From the NCBI GenBank assembly GCA_029259595.1, contig JAJDEW010000045.1:1-64000 (forward strand): 64,000 bases of DNA, read 5' to 3'. A program made the translations under genes and the position numbers. The notes under the pieces were generated by a model, which was not told where the DNA came from, did no database searches, and was given only the letters and a program-made list of their open reading frames with translations. Below are positions 40,089 through 49,194 of the stretch, piece after piece (the first letter of the stretch is position 1; each line of letters opens with the position of its first letter). Source of the DNA: Planctomycetota bacterium (GTDB lineage Bacteria > Planctomycetota > UBA1135 > GCA-002686595).

Positions 40089-41864
40089 TCAGTTCCACAG
40101 ACGGGCCAGGGCGGCTTCGAGCACGCTGTCGCTGTCCCCGGCGAGATCCTCCAGGCGCGGCTCGATCCGCACGTCCGGGACGATTCCATGCCCGTCGTAG
40201 AGGCGGCCGTCCGGACGGAACGAGACCATCGAGGACAGGCGCACGCTCAGTCGGGAAGCCGGCAGCCGACAGGTCCGGGAGCGGCCGCTGCCTCCCCCGC
40301 TGGGGGTGCCGAGCAGCTCGACCCGCGGGAGTCCCTGGAAGGCGCCGAGGAAGATGTCCGTTGCGCTGAAGCAGTCGCCATCCTGAAGGATCACGACCGG
40401 GGCCTCGTAGCGAGCGTTCGAATCGGTCGCGGGGGAGATGACGCTGTAGTGCCAGGCGCTGAACGCGCCGGAGGGCGGTTCGAAGGCGGGGCGGAAGCTC
40501 GCCGCGGTGGCCTCGATCGCGGCCCGTTCGGCTTGCGACCAGCCGGACCAGTGCGCCGGCCAGAGGTTGCGGTCGGACAGGTAGCCGTCGGGATGGTCCG
40601 GGTCGTCGCCTTCGTGCAAGCGGTAGGCGGCGATGTTCACGACCCGCGGGGGCGAATCCGCCGGCAGGAAGCTCGGCAGGAGGGTCCGCAGGGCCGCGCG
40701 GCTGCCTCCGCCGTTGCCGCGGACGTCGAGCACGAGGCCGCGGGTCTTGCGGACGGACGACAGCGCGGCGTGCAGCCAACGTTCGAAGTCCTCGCCGGAC
40801 TCCATGGAGGGCAGCGCCACGTAGCCGATGTTGCCCGGCAACACCCGGTGGACCGGGCGGCGCGGAGGAACTCCGGGGAAATCAGCGCTCAGGTCGACCT
40901 CGAGCTCGCGTTCGGCTCCGGAGTCGTCGACGAGGCTCAGCGTGACGGTCTTCGTCGCGGGATCGCCCCCGGACTCCTGCAGGGCGAAGGCCAAGAAGTG
41001 CAGCCGTTGGATCGAAACGGTGCGGCGGAAGTGCGGCGCGCCGTGGGGGGCGATCGTCCCCATGAGCTCGAGCCAAGCTTCCAGCGGTCGCCCGTCGATC
41101 GCGCTCAGGTAAGGGTGCTCGGGATCGAGGAAGCCGTCGGAGCGAGGTTGCAGCGCGACGATGCGCTCGGAGTGCGCGACCATCCGGAAGGGTGCGTAGC
41201 CGCGCGGCAACACGTCGGCGCTCCCCGCGAGGCGCGTGTGCCCGTCACCGAAGGGAGCGAGCAGCTTCATGATGCGGACTCCGAAAGCGTTGCGGGTCCA
41301 ATTCGCGTCGGCTTCCGCTGCGGCCTTTTGAAAGGCGGCTTCCCAGTCGTAGCCGGTGAGATCGCGGTAGGCGTACTCGTCGCGCACGCGCTCCGCGAGC
41401 CAGGCCAAGTCGGAACGGATCGTCTCGACCGTGAGGGCGACCGGAGCCGGGCGGAATTCGCCGGCGCCCCTTCGCAAGAGCTGGCGCTTGGCGTGCGTGT
41501 TCGGCACGTCCTGGAGCGTGAGCTCTTCTCCCGATCCGATCGTGCGCACCTGCAGCTCGACGGTTTCCTCGATCGTGATCCCCATCCGCGTCAAGGCTTC
41601 GACCAGGTCCTCGGCGAAGCGCTTCGGGACCATGGCGCGGCCCCAGCGTGTCTCGCAGAAGGTCAGGACGTCCTCCGTCGAAGCACCGTTGATCGACAAC
41701 ACCTCGTACCACGTCTCGCCCAGACGGACCTGCGGCCAGAACTCCGAGGAGTCCGCTTCCCAGCGCAAGCCATCGAACGGAGAGAGCTTGGGATAGCCCG
41801 CTTGGCCCGCGGAAAGCGGCAGAGCGACGAAGACCAGGGCGAAGAGAATGTGGAACAGGCGCAT
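40089..41864 (-). CDS. Secreted S41-family (tail-specific/tricorn-like) protease
   Basis: A 591-residue exported protease with signal peptide MRLFHILFALVFVALPLSAGQA. A helical region (about 130-200) contains FGDGHTRL, common to S41 proteins. The catalytic core has GNIGYVALPSM, then LVLDVRGNGGGSRAAL, and the nucleophile region ILQDGDCFSATDIFLGAF, where the Ser is followed by Ala-Thr-Asp as in tricorn-type S41 enzymes rather than the CtpA Ser/Lys dyad. The C-terminus (SFRPDGRLYDGHGIVPDVRI) is the usual closing motif. It is divergent from the SVDANR repeat lipoprotein across 144 bases. Confidence 0.85.
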   Translation of the reverse strand: MRLFHILFALVFVALPLSAGQAGYPKLSPFDGLRWEADSSEFWPQVRLGETWYEVLSINGASTEDVLTFCETRWGRAMVPKRFAEDLVEALTRMGITIEETVELQVRTIGSGEELTLQDVPNTHAKRQLLRRGAGEFRPAPVALTVETIRSDLAWLAERVRDEYAYRDLTGYDWEAAFQKAAAEADANWTRNAFGVRIMKLLAPFGDGHTRLAGSADVLPRGYAPFRMVAHSERIVALQPRSDGFLDPEHPYLSAIDGRPLEAWLELMGTIAPHGAPHFRRTVSIQRLHFLAFALQESGGDPATKTVTLSLVDDSGAERELEVDLSADFPGVPPRRPVHRVLPGNIGYVALPSMESGEDFERWLHAALSSVRKTRGLVLDVRGNGGGSRAALRTLLPSFLPADSPPRVVNIAAYRLHEGDDPDHPDGYLSDRNLWPAHWSGWSQAERAAIEATAASFRPAFEPPSGAFSAWHYSVISPATDSNARYEAPVVILQDGDCFSATDIFLGAFQGLPRVELLGTPSGGGSGRSRTCRLPASRLSVRLSSMVSFRPDGRLYDGHGIVPDVRIEPRLEDLAGDSDSVLEAALARLWN

Positions 41865-42008
41865 GCGGGACTCCGAGCAGGCTGGGCTCGATCGTGAAGC
41901 TTCGCGGTGCCTCCGTCCAGTCGGATCGAAATGGCGTGCCGCAGCCTCCGCAAGCGAACGCGGTCTCGGGTTACGATCTCGGACCGTTCACCTCGACGGA
42001 GACTCGCC

Positions 42009-43343
42009 ATGACGCCCGGAATGCTTCGATCCTCCCTCCTTGCGGGATTCCTGTCCCTCGCCGCAGCGGCCTGCGACAGCTCCGGAACCACCCAGGCTGG
42101 CGCGCACGTTCGCCCGGCCTTCGCACAGGAGTTTCCCGACGTCACCGAGCTCGTGCGCACGGCCGACGTCGCCGGCGCGAAGGAGCGGCTCGGTCGCGTG
42201 GACTTTCCCGAGACCGACGCGCATCACGAAGCGCTGCTCGCGCTCGTCGCGGATGCGAAGTCGCTGGATGTCGAACACCTCGAGTTGCTCATCCACGCCG
42301 TGGCCTTGCCCGGCTCGCTGGGCCAACGGGACGAGGACATCTTCGGAACGTTCGTCCACATCGAGGGAGACGCCAAGCTCCTCATCAACGGTCGCGAGCT
42401 GCACCTTCACGAACGTGGTGAAGCGAGTTATTCACACGTCGTCGACGAGCTCCTGCTGGCGGCGGCGGACAAGCTCACGGGACTCGAGCGCGCCGACGTC
42501 GGCTTTCTCCTCGGTCGTACGGAGTCGAACGACGCGTTGCACGCCCTGTCGCAGCGCTGGCTCCCGCGCTTCGACGATGGGAGCGCACCGGCCCTGGCCG
42601 AGATCCTGGCGGGCTTCGACCGCCGCAACGTCATCGTCGATTTCATCAACAACGAGCTGCTGCCCTCCGGTGGCGTCGATGGCGACCGACTGTTCGTCGC
42701 GGTCGAAGCCGTGCCGGTGGACGCCGATCGGCTGGCCGTCTTGCAAGCCGCTCTGCTGAAACGAGAGGCTCTGGACGCCACCGGCCTGCACGCCTGCCTC
42801 GACCTCCTCAGGGTCGACGCGAACCGACTCCGCCTCGTTCGCGAGCAGTCCGAGCGCGTGACGCCCATCGATGCCGCGTTCGTTGAAGGCGTGCTGGACA
42901 AGCTGTCGGTGGATGCCAACCGCCGTTCGGCGCTCGAGCTGCTCGCGCCGTCCGCCCGCATCGCGAGCATGCACGACGCCAGCGCGCTCGCCGGTCGGCT
43001 GTCCGTCGACGCCAACCGCTTGGCCGGCTTGCAGAAGATCGCGCAGCAACTCGAGGGCGAGCTCACGGCCGCCGAGCTCGAAGCCGCCGTCCTGACCCTC
43101 TCGGTCGATGCGAATCGGATCGCCCTCCTGAAGAGCCTGGCGCCGCGCCTCCGCGCAGGCTGCACGGAGGCCGAACTCACGGCCCTGATCGCGACCGCCA
43201 GCGTGGACGCCAACCGGTTGACCGCGCTGCGCGCCCTGCGTGAGCCGGCACTCGCCCTTTCCGAGCAAGCACGCGAGCGGTTGGCTGCGACGCTCTCGGT
43301 CCGCGCCAACGTCACCGCCGCTCGACGCGAGCTCGATCTGTAG
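42009..43343 (+). CDS. Lipoprotein with regular SVDANR helical repeats (DUF4476-like)
   Basis: A 444-residue protein. The ATG at 42009 follows GGAG. The signal ends LSLAAAAC with Cys22, a likely lipoprotein site. From about residue 220 the motif S/P-V-D-A-N/D-R-L/I recurs at 237, 269, 301, 333, 366 and 399, with a degenerate copy (VRAN) at 431: spacing of 32-33 residues each time. Each unit has the form of two helices with the VDANR turn before the second, for example LSVDANRLAGLQKIAQQL. This resembles DUF4476-type repeats, whose function is unknown. Residues 30-215 contain less regular helices. It is probably an extracytoplasmic scaffold or binding protein. Confidence 0.7.
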   Translation: MTPGMLRSSLLAGFLSLAAAACDSSGTTQAGAHVRPAFAQEFPDVTELVRTADVAGAKERLGRVDFPETDAHHEALLALVADAKSLDVEHLELLIHAVALPGSLGQRDEDIFGTFVHIEGDAKLLINGRELHLHERGEASYSHVVDELLLAAADKLTGLERADVGFLLGRTESNDALHALSQRWLPRFDDGSAPALAEILAGFDRRNVIVDFINNELLPSGGVDGDRLFVAVEAVPVDADRLAVLQAALLKREALDATGLHACLDLLRVDANRLRLVREQSERVTPIDAAFVEGVLDKLSVDANRRSALELLAPSARIASMHDASALAGRLSVDANRLAGLQKIAQQLEGELTAAELEAAVLTLSVDANRIALLKSLAPRLRAGCTEAELTALIATASVDANRLTALRALREPALALSEQARERLAATLSVRANVTAARRELDL

Positions 43344-43355
43344 TCGAGGCGCGAC

Positions 43356-43613
43356 TCAGCGGACGTCCGTCGGCGATCCGGAGAGCCGGCGCACCTGTTC
43401 GCGCAGGCGCAGAACCTCGGCCGCGAGCGGGCGCAAGGCCACGACCTGAAGGCTCGCGATCAAGGCCATCGGAACGACGATCGCGGGCAACACGATCGCG
43501 CGGACCTCGCCGCTGATCGCCACGACGGCGATCGCGAGCAGCGAGAGCAGGGTGAAGACCGGCGCCCAGACGGGCGAGAAGGCGGCCATCTTCGTGATTT
43601 CGTCGGTTTCCAT
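43356..43613 (-). CDS. Small two-helix membrane protein
   Basis: An 85-residue protein starting METDEITKMAAFSPVW. Two hydrophobic helices (about 15-36 and 38-58) are followed by an amphipathic basic helix (EVLRLREQVRRL) and a short tail. No family is recognised. It lies 80 bases downstream of the ten-gene amidohydrolase operon in the same direction and converges on the repeat lipoprotein with 12 bases between stops. Confidence 0.55.
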   Translation of the reverse strand: METDEITKMAAFSPVWAPVFTLLSLLAIAVVAISGEVRAIVLPAIVVPMALIASLQVVALRPLAAEVLRLREQVRRLSGSPTDVR

Positions 43614-43693
43614 GGCAAGGCTCGTTCGAGTGCGGCGCGCACAATGGTGGGCGCCTTGGAACAACCGACGCTACCCCGACTGTTGTCAGACGT

Positions 43694-45292
43694 CTACAGG
43701 CGGCCGTCGTCGTCCTCGCCCGCGCCCTGGTCGTCCGCGCCCTCGCCCTCGTCGTCGTCCTCGCTCTCGGGCGGTGCCTCTTCCTCGGCATCCTCGTCCG
43801 CGGGCGCCTCTTCGTCCACCACCGCTTCCGCTTCACCCGGTTCCTCGCCGGGATCGAGGGCGGGCAGCTCGGGACGCGGCCGAATGTGGGCAAAGAAGAT
43901 CTCCTCTTCCTTGTCATAGACCAGCTTGCCGTCGACGACGGTGTACTGCACGAAGGTCTGGTAGTGCAGCAGGTCGCCGTCGGTGATGATCGCGTCCATG
44001 TCCTTGCCCGCCTCGAGGGTTCCGACGCGGTGGTCGACGCCGAGGATGCGAGCGGGAATGGTCGTGATGCTGTCGAGCGCGGCACGCTCGTCCAGGCCGC
44101 CGCGGATCGCGAAGCCGGCCTCGACCGGAAGGTGCAGGAGGTCGCGACCGGTCATGCCGTTGAGCTCGAAGCTCGTGTTGCCGGGGATGACCGCGACCTG
44201 CACTCCGTGGCTGTGCAGTATGGCGGCGTTCTCGATCGACGAGCCGCCGGGCCGCACGAGCTCTTCGCTCTTCGGCGACCGCGTGCGAGGTGTGACGATG
44301 GCATAGGCACCGGCGCGGCCGAGCTCGGAAGCGACCGTCCAACCCTCCATGCAACCGTTGATCACGGGTCGGAAACGATAGCGCTGCGCCAAGTGCGCGA
44401 TGTCCAGGAGCTCCTCGCGATCGTTCGCGTTGAAGGCCGCGAAGACCTCACCACGCAGGACTCGGACATAGTTCATGTCCACGCCCTTCTTGCTGGGCTC
44501 CTTCTTGTCCTTGTCGCCCTCCGCTTCCCACGCCTTCATCCGCCTCAGGTAGTCGGACGCCTTCTCCAGCTTCTCGCGCGTCTGGCGCCGACTGTTGGGG
44601 TTCGACAGGCTGAAGTTCAACGAGTAGACGTTCTTCGGACCCATGTCCACGTCCTTGATCTCGTCGCGCTTCAGCTTGACCGGAGTATCCGACTGTTCGG
44701 CCGTCGTGATGCCCGTGGACAGCGCCAACACGAGGTACTGACTGAAGGGATCGAACGAGTCCGCGATCTCCTGACGCAGCAGCTGCCCCTCGACCAAGAC
44801 GTCTGCATCGGTGGGGATGTCGGCGACCTCGTCGTACTCCTCGTTCCCGGTGTCGAGGTGAGCGTTCGCGCGCCCGTCGGGGTGCAGGTTGTCGACGCCC
44901 AGGTGCGGATCGAAATCGGGCTCCGGCTCGGCCTGGAAGAGCCCTTTCGTGAGGCGCGACGAAGCCGAGAGGGCCACGAGACCGGGATAGACCCGCATCC
45001 CACGGGCATCGAGCTTCTCGGTGCCTTCCGGCAGGAAGAGGTCGTGGCCGATCTCCTTGATCTTGCCGTTCTTCGACAGGACCGTCGCGCCGCGCAGCAC
45101 GGCTCCGGTCCCCGTGTACACGTCACCACCGACGATCGCGTACCACGCGTCGGATTCGTCTTCGTCCTCGGCCTCCTCGTCCTCGGCTTCGGCCTCGTCG
45201 TCTTGAAGGGCGTAGGCGTGGGCGGGAGCGCCGAACCATGCGAGTCCAACGAGGGCCGTGGACAGGAAGGGGAGCATCTTCAACAGCTTCAT
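43694..45292 (-). CDS. Exported amidohydrolase-like protein, HxH motif lost (array member 10)
   Basis: A 532-residue member of the amidohydrolase superfamily with signal peptide MKLLKMLPFLSTALVGLAWF...AHA. After the signal is an acidic stretch (EAEAEDEEAEDEDESD), and the last 50 residues are again Glu/Asp-rich. The composite beta domain is intact (VLSKNGKIKEIGHDL; LEAGKDMDAIITDGDLL). The metal-binding site is not: where relatives read PGLIDxHxH this has PGLVALSASS, and the late Asp position reads PGNTSFELNG. Catalysis by the usual metal mechanism is therefore unlikely. Its ATG overlaps the preceding stop (TGATG). It is the last of ten co-directional paralogues. Confidence 0.8.
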   Translation of the reverse strand: MKLLKMLPFLSTALVGLAWFGAPAHAYALQDDEAEAEDEEAEDEDESDAWYAIVGGDVYTGTGAVLRGATVLSKNGKIKEIGHDLFLPEGTEKLDARGMRVYPGLVALSASSRLTKGLFQAEPEPDFDPHLGVDNLHPDGRANAHLDTGNEEYDEVADIPTDADVLVEGQLLRQEIADSFDPFSQYLVLALSTGITTAEQSDTPVKLKRDEIKDVDMGPKNVYSLNFSLSNPNSRRQTREKLEKASDYLRRMKAWEAEGDKDKKEPSKKGVDMNYVRVLRGEVFAAFNANDREELLDIAHLAQRYRFRPVINGCMEGWTVASELGRAGAYAIVTPRTRSPKSEELVRPGGSSIENAAILHSHGVQVAVIPGNTSFELNGMTGRDLLHLPVEAGFAIRGGLDERAALDSITTIPARILGVDHRVGTLEAGKDMDAIITDGDLLHYQTFVQYTVVDGKLVYDKEEEIFFAHIRPRPELPALDPGEEPGEAEAVVDEEAPADEDAEEEAPPESEDDDEGEGADDQGAGEDDDGRL

Positions 45293-46557
45293 CAGCGAAC
45301 GTCTCCGTGCACGATGGCACCTTCGAGCATGACGGCCTCGATCTTGGTCCCGGGCGCGAAGGGATCCCCGTTCCAGAACACGAGGTTCGCGTCCTTGCCG
45401 GGGTCCAGACTGCCCAGACGCTCCTCGAGGCCCATGGCGCGGGCCGGCTCGAGGGTGACCGCCGCCAAGGCAGCCTGACGATCCATGCCGCGAGCAACGA
45501 GCTCGCCCACATCCTGCAGCCAGTCCTTGTGGCCCGCGACGCTGTCCCGCCGCGGGATCAGCGCGACGTGGACGCCGGCTCGGGCCAGCTCGGCGGGGAT
45601 GTTGCGCTCGCGCCGCGTGTTGGGCATGAGCGTGATGGAAGGATCGGTGACGACGAGGCGCTCGGCCTCACCCAGGCGCTCCGCGATCTTGAAGAGGTCG
45701 ATGTCGTTGCGCAGTGGGATGCGCAAGAACCAGTCGATCTTCTCGTTCTCGATCACGTCCAAGAGGTGCAGGTAGTCGCCCGCCTTGTTGATCCGCATCA
45801 TGGCGCGCAGGCGTTTCTCGCGCAGTTCGATGAAAGGCTGCACCTTCGCGTCGGGCTCCGGCGGCTCGAATTCCTTCGGGCCGTCGTCCTTCGCGCCATC
45901 GTCCTCACCCTTCTCGGCGCTCTTGTCGTCGTCGTCGCCCTTCTTCTTCTTCTTGCTGTCCTTCTTGCGCTTCTCCTCGGCCTTCTCCCATTTTTCGAGG
46001 GCCTTGGCGACCTTCTCGTCGTGCTCGTCGACCTTCTCGAAGGCCTCGCGCAGGACCTTCTTCGACTTGGCCGAGGACTCGAGCATGATCTTGAGGTAGA
46101 CGGAGTCGGCGATCAGCATCTCGTCGAGGGTCTTGCCGCGCGGCCGCACGGCCAATGCCTGTCCCGGAATGCCCGTGCCCGGCGGATAGAGGCCAAGCGT
46201 CGTCGTCCCCGTCTCGAGCACGTCGCGGTAGACGTCCTGCAACGGGTAGAGCTCGTCCGCCGCGCGCACCTGCGGCTCGAACATGTTGCCCGCGGCCGAA
46301 TCGAGGCCCAGGCGCGAGTAGCAGTTCACGAGCCCCGGAGTCACGACCCAGTCGGGGCGGTCCACCGTCGGGATCCCGCGCTCGATCGGCAGGTCCTCGC
46401 CGACCATCACGATCTTGCCGTCTTCGACCAACAGGACGGCGTGCTCGATCGTCCCCTGCGAAATCGTCTCGGCGCGGCCGACGCGAATGGCAAGCAGGTC
46501 GGCGCTCGCCGAAGAGGCGATCGCGAGGCTGCACAGAAGGCTCAGGGTGGCATTCAT
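45292..46557 (-). CDS. Exported amidohydrolase-like protein, HxH motif lost (array member 9)
   Basis: A 421-residue paralogue with signal peptide MNATLSLLCSLAIASSASA; the ATG at 46557 is preferred over a GTG at 46578 that would overlap the previous gene. The expected HxH is replaced in TPGLVNCYSRLG. The C-terminal signature LDPGKDANLVFWNGDPF is kept. A long charged insertion (about 150-235) includes SKKKKKGDDDDKSAEKGED and is predicted to be disordered or coiled. The region VALIPRRDSVAGHKDW retains an Asp at the final ligand position, but with the other ligands gone activity is doubtful. Confidence 0.8.
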   Translation of the reverse strand: MNATLSLLCSLAIASSASADLLAIRVGRAETISQGTIEHAVLLVEDGKIVMVGEDLPIERGIPTVDRPDWVVTPGLVNCYSRLGLDSAAGNMFEPQVRAADELYPLQDVYRDVLETGTTTLGLYPPGTGIPGQALAVRPRGKTLDEMLIADSVYLKIMLESSAKSKKVLREAFEKVDEHDEKVAKALEKWEKAEEKRKKDSKKKKKGDDDDKSAEKGEDDGAKDDGPKEFEPPEPDAKVQPFIELREKRLRAMMRINKAGDYLHLLDVIENEKIDWFLRIPLRNDIDLFKIAERLGEAERLVVTDPSITLMPNTRRERNIPAELARAGVHVALIPRRDSVAGHKDWLQDVGELVARGMDRQAALAAVTLEPARAMGLEERLGSLDPGKDANLVFWNGDPFAPGTKIEAVMLEGAIVHGDVR

Positions 46558-46568
46558 CGTTCGTTTCT

Positions 46569-47903
46569 CTAGAACCACTGTCCGTCCCGTTCCCGGGAGT
46601 ACTGGATCTCACCGTCGATCACGACCAGCTCGACGCGGGAGCGCGGATCGAGCGGATCGCCGGTCGAGATGACCACGTCGGCGTCTTTTCCAACCTCGAG
46701 GCTGCCGACGCGGTCGCCGACCAGGATCGAACGCGCCGGATTGGACGTCACGGCGCGCAGCATCTCGTAGGGGTCGGCTCCGAGGCGCGCGGACATCGAG
46801 CCTTGCAAGAAGAGCTCCTCCTGCGGCATCACGGGCGCATCGGTGTTCAAGGAGAACAGCGGGACGCCGGCCCTCATGTAAGCCTCGGCCCCACCCTGCA
46901 CTTTCTCTTCGCGCACCATCGAGTTGAAGTTGTGCGTGCGCGGCCCGTGGTTGACGGGCACGCCCATCTTGGCCGCGTACGGACCGGCGAGGTGCCCGTC
47001 CCAGCTGCCGTGGGACACGACGCATTCGGTGTCGTAGCGCCCCTTCCACATCCGCACGGTGCCGGCGACTCCCTCCGCACTGGCGCAGTGGATCAGGACC
47101 GGCAGCTCGCCCTTGTGGACGCGATGAAAGTCCTTCTGCAGCGGATCCTCGAGACCGAGTCCGACCTCCGCCCGCGCGCGATCGTTGGCCTTCTCCGTCA
47201 GCCACGACAATCCGGCCCACGAGCGGCCCAGGTCGCCGCCGGAGCGCTGCGGGTTGAAGTTGAAGGCCGACTTCATGCCGCCGGGATCGCGCAGGACGAT
47301 CTCATCGTAGGTCGCGTCGGTCTTGGTCTTGTAGAGGAGGCCGAAGCCGCTGATGCTCGTGCCGCTGCCCGGGATCCCGAAGAGCGTCGTGACTCCGGCC
47401 GAGCAAGCGACGCGCACCTCGCGGTTCGAGGGTCGCACCGAGGGCCGCACGCGCAGGTCCGTGTTGATCGGGTACACCATGTCGTTGATGTCCGCCCACG
47501 AGCCCGTCTGGACGTGCGAATGCAGGTCGACCATCCCCGGCGTGGCCCAGGCCCGGTCGAAAGCGTGCAGCGGGAACTCGGCGGGCAGCTCGATCGGCTC
47601 GCCGACATAGTCGATCTTGCCGTTGCGGACGACGATCAAACCGGGATCGAAGATCCGATCGGAGCCGTCCATCGTGATCAGCTTGCGGACCCGGATGCCG
47701 AGCCCCGTCTCGCCTGCCTGCAACGAAGCGACGTACGGAGCCGCGCTGGCATGGCTCGCACCGGACGAGGGCTCCAGCGCACTCGAACGCACGGCCTCGA
47801 CGGAAGCACAGCCCGCAAACAGGCCGGCCATGACTCCCCAAGCGGCGACCCGCGTCGCCAAGGCGCCAATCCTGAGGTCCGGTTGCGGGTCGCGCGACTT
47901 CAT
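46569..47903 (-). CDS. Amidohydrolase lipoprotein with intact metal site (array member 8)
   Basis: A 444-residue enzyme. The ATG at 47903, four bases after the previous stop, gives a lipoprotein signal ending GLFAGC (Cys32). The metal ligands of the superfamily are present: HSH (His128, His130) in TPGMVDLHSH, His in VLIHCASAEG, His in CVVSHGSWDG and Asp in FSLNTDAPVMPQ. The closing signature LEVGKDADVVISTGDPL is typical of imidazolonepropionase/dipeptidase-like branches. It should hydrolyse a C-N bond in a ring or amide in the periplasm; the substrate is not predictable. It is one of only three members of the array that look catalytically competent. Confidence 0.85.
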   Translation of the reverse strand: MKSRDPQPDLRIGALATRVAAWGVMAGLFAGCASVEAVRSSALEPSSGASHASAAPYVASLQAGETGLGIRVRKLITMDGSDRIFDPGLIVVRNGKIDYVGEPIELPAEFPLHAFDRAWATPGMVDLHSHVQTGSWADINDMVYPINTDLRVRPSVRPSNREVRVACSAGVTTLFGIPGSGTSISGFGLLYKTKTDATYDEIVLRDPGGMKSAFNFNPQRSGGDLGRSWAGLSWLTEKANDRARAEVGLGLEDPLQKDFHRVHKGELPVLIHCASAEGVAGTVRMWKGRYDTECVVSHGSWDGHLAGPYAAKMGVPVNHGPRTHNFNSMVREEKVQGGAEAYMRAGVPLFSLNTDAPVMPQEELFLQGSMSARLGADPYEMLRAVTSNPARSILVGDRVGSLEVGKDADVVISTGDPLDPRSRVELVVIDGEIQYSRERDGQWF

Positions 47904-47907
47904 CGGC

Positions 47908-49194
47908 TCAGTAGATCCTTCCTTCGACGTCGGGCTCGTACGAGCGCTCGCCGTCGATGAACGACAACTCGACATGCGACCGCGGATCCGCGGGATGTCC
48001 CGAGATGACGATCATGTCGGCGTCGGCACCCGGCGTGAGACTGCCGATGCGATCCGCGACACCGGCGGTCATCGCTGGCACGACGGTCAGTCCGCGCACG
48101 GCCTGCAAGCGGTCGTCGCGGAAGCCGTAGCGCACGCCCATCGCGGCCTGCAACGGCAGACCTTCCTGGGGCAAGACCGGCGAGTCGGTGTTGAAGCCGA
48201 TCTGTTCGAGCCCCATCTCCTGGTAGCCCGCCGCGACGCCGCGGAAGCCCTCGTGCCCGTTGCGCGCCCACTCGATCATCCCGCGCGTCGCGGGGTCGAC
48301 GGACCGCGGCCCGACGATCGCGGGGACGCCATACTCCTGAGCCAAGCCGCCCGCGAGCCAGCCGCCGATCGTCGAGTGGTCGAGGAACACGTTCAAGCCC
48401 AGCTCGATCTTGATCATCGTGATCGTCATCAGAACGACCTGGTAGACCTGCGTGTGCGTGGAGATCGGAACTTCCCCGGTCGCGATGCGCCGGAAGAGCT
48501 GCCACTGCGGGTCGAACCGGGGCTCGGGCCCGCGACCGGCCTCGAAGTCGTCCCACCGCTTCGCGTAGGCGAGCCCGCGTCGGAACGTGTTGCGCGTGTT
48601 CCAGTTCTCGAAGCTCATCCCGACGCCGATCGTCCACGACTCGGGGTTGCCCCACTGCGCGAGCTTCAGCGATCCAGCCTCCCGAACGAGGGCCTCTTCG
48701 TACCGCTTCGGCCCGGTCTTGAAGAGCACGCCGGCGCCGCCGATGTTCGCGCCCGAGCCGGGGATGAAGAGCACCGTCGTGACACCGGCCGCGAGACCGC
48801 GCAGGAGTCGGTCGTTGCGGTTGATGACCGCCGAGTTCGCGCGCAGTCCGGGATTGGCGAGATAGACCAGGTCGTTGATGTCGTAGGTGCCGCCCTCGTG
48901 GCAGTGCAGCTCGACGATGCCGGGCATGACCCAGTTCGAGCCCACGTCGAGCACTTCGTAGCCCTCGGGCGGCCCACCGTCGTGCACCGACGTCACCGCC
49001 TCGATCTTGCCGTCCTTGACGGTGATCCAAGCGTGGTCCTGCACCTGGCGTGCGTCGGCGTCCGGCGCGCAGATCAGGGCCTTCGAAGTGCGAAGCGCGA
49101 GCCCTGGTCCGCCCGCGGCGCCCGGGGCCTGCGCGGACGCCGCCGGCGCCAAGCAGGCCAAGACCAGCTGGAGGAAACGCGTCGGTCTCACCAT
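47908..49194 (-). CDS. Exported amidohydrolase with intact metal site (array member 7)
   Basis: A 428-residue enzyme with signal peptide MVRPTRFLQLVLACLAPAASA. The metal site is complete: HCH (His97, His99) in VELHCHEGG, His in ISTHTQVYQ, His in FLDHSTIGG and Asp in FNTDSPVLPQE. The segment AQWGNPESWTIGVGM and the stretch WNTRNTFRRGLAYAKRW are shared almost unchanged with the upstream neighbour, so the two are recent tandem duplicates. The start overlaps the previous stop by seven bases. The composite domain ends LTPGADADMIVISGHPA. The substrate is unknown. Confidence 0.87.
   Translation of the reverse strand: MVRPTRFLQLVLACLAPAASAQAPGAAGGPGLALRTSKALICAPDADARQVQDHAWITVKDGKIEAVTSVHDGGPPEGYEVLDVGSNWVMPGIVELHCHEGGTYDINDLVYLANPGLRANSAVINRNDRLLRGLAAGVTTVLFIPGSGANIGGAGVLFKTGPKRYEEALVREAGSLKLAQWGNPESWTIGVGMSFENWNTRNTFRRGLAYAKRWDDFEAGRGPEPRFDPQWQLFRRIATGEVPISTHTQVYQVVLMTITMIKIELGLNVFLDHSTIGGWLAGGLAQEYGVPAIVGPRSVDPATRGMIEWARNGHEGFRGVAAGYQEMGLEQIGFNTDSPVLPQEGLPLQAAMGVRYGFRDDRLQAVRGLTVVPAMTAGVADRIGSLTPGADADMIVISGHPADPRSHVELSFIDGERSYEPDVEGRIY

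Noticed and set aside
41865..42008. Sigma-54 motif in the divergent S41/repeat-lipoprotein region
   Set aside because: A GGCAC on the minus strand is followed by TTCG, not TTGC, and lacks the leading T; no pair fits the spacing rule.
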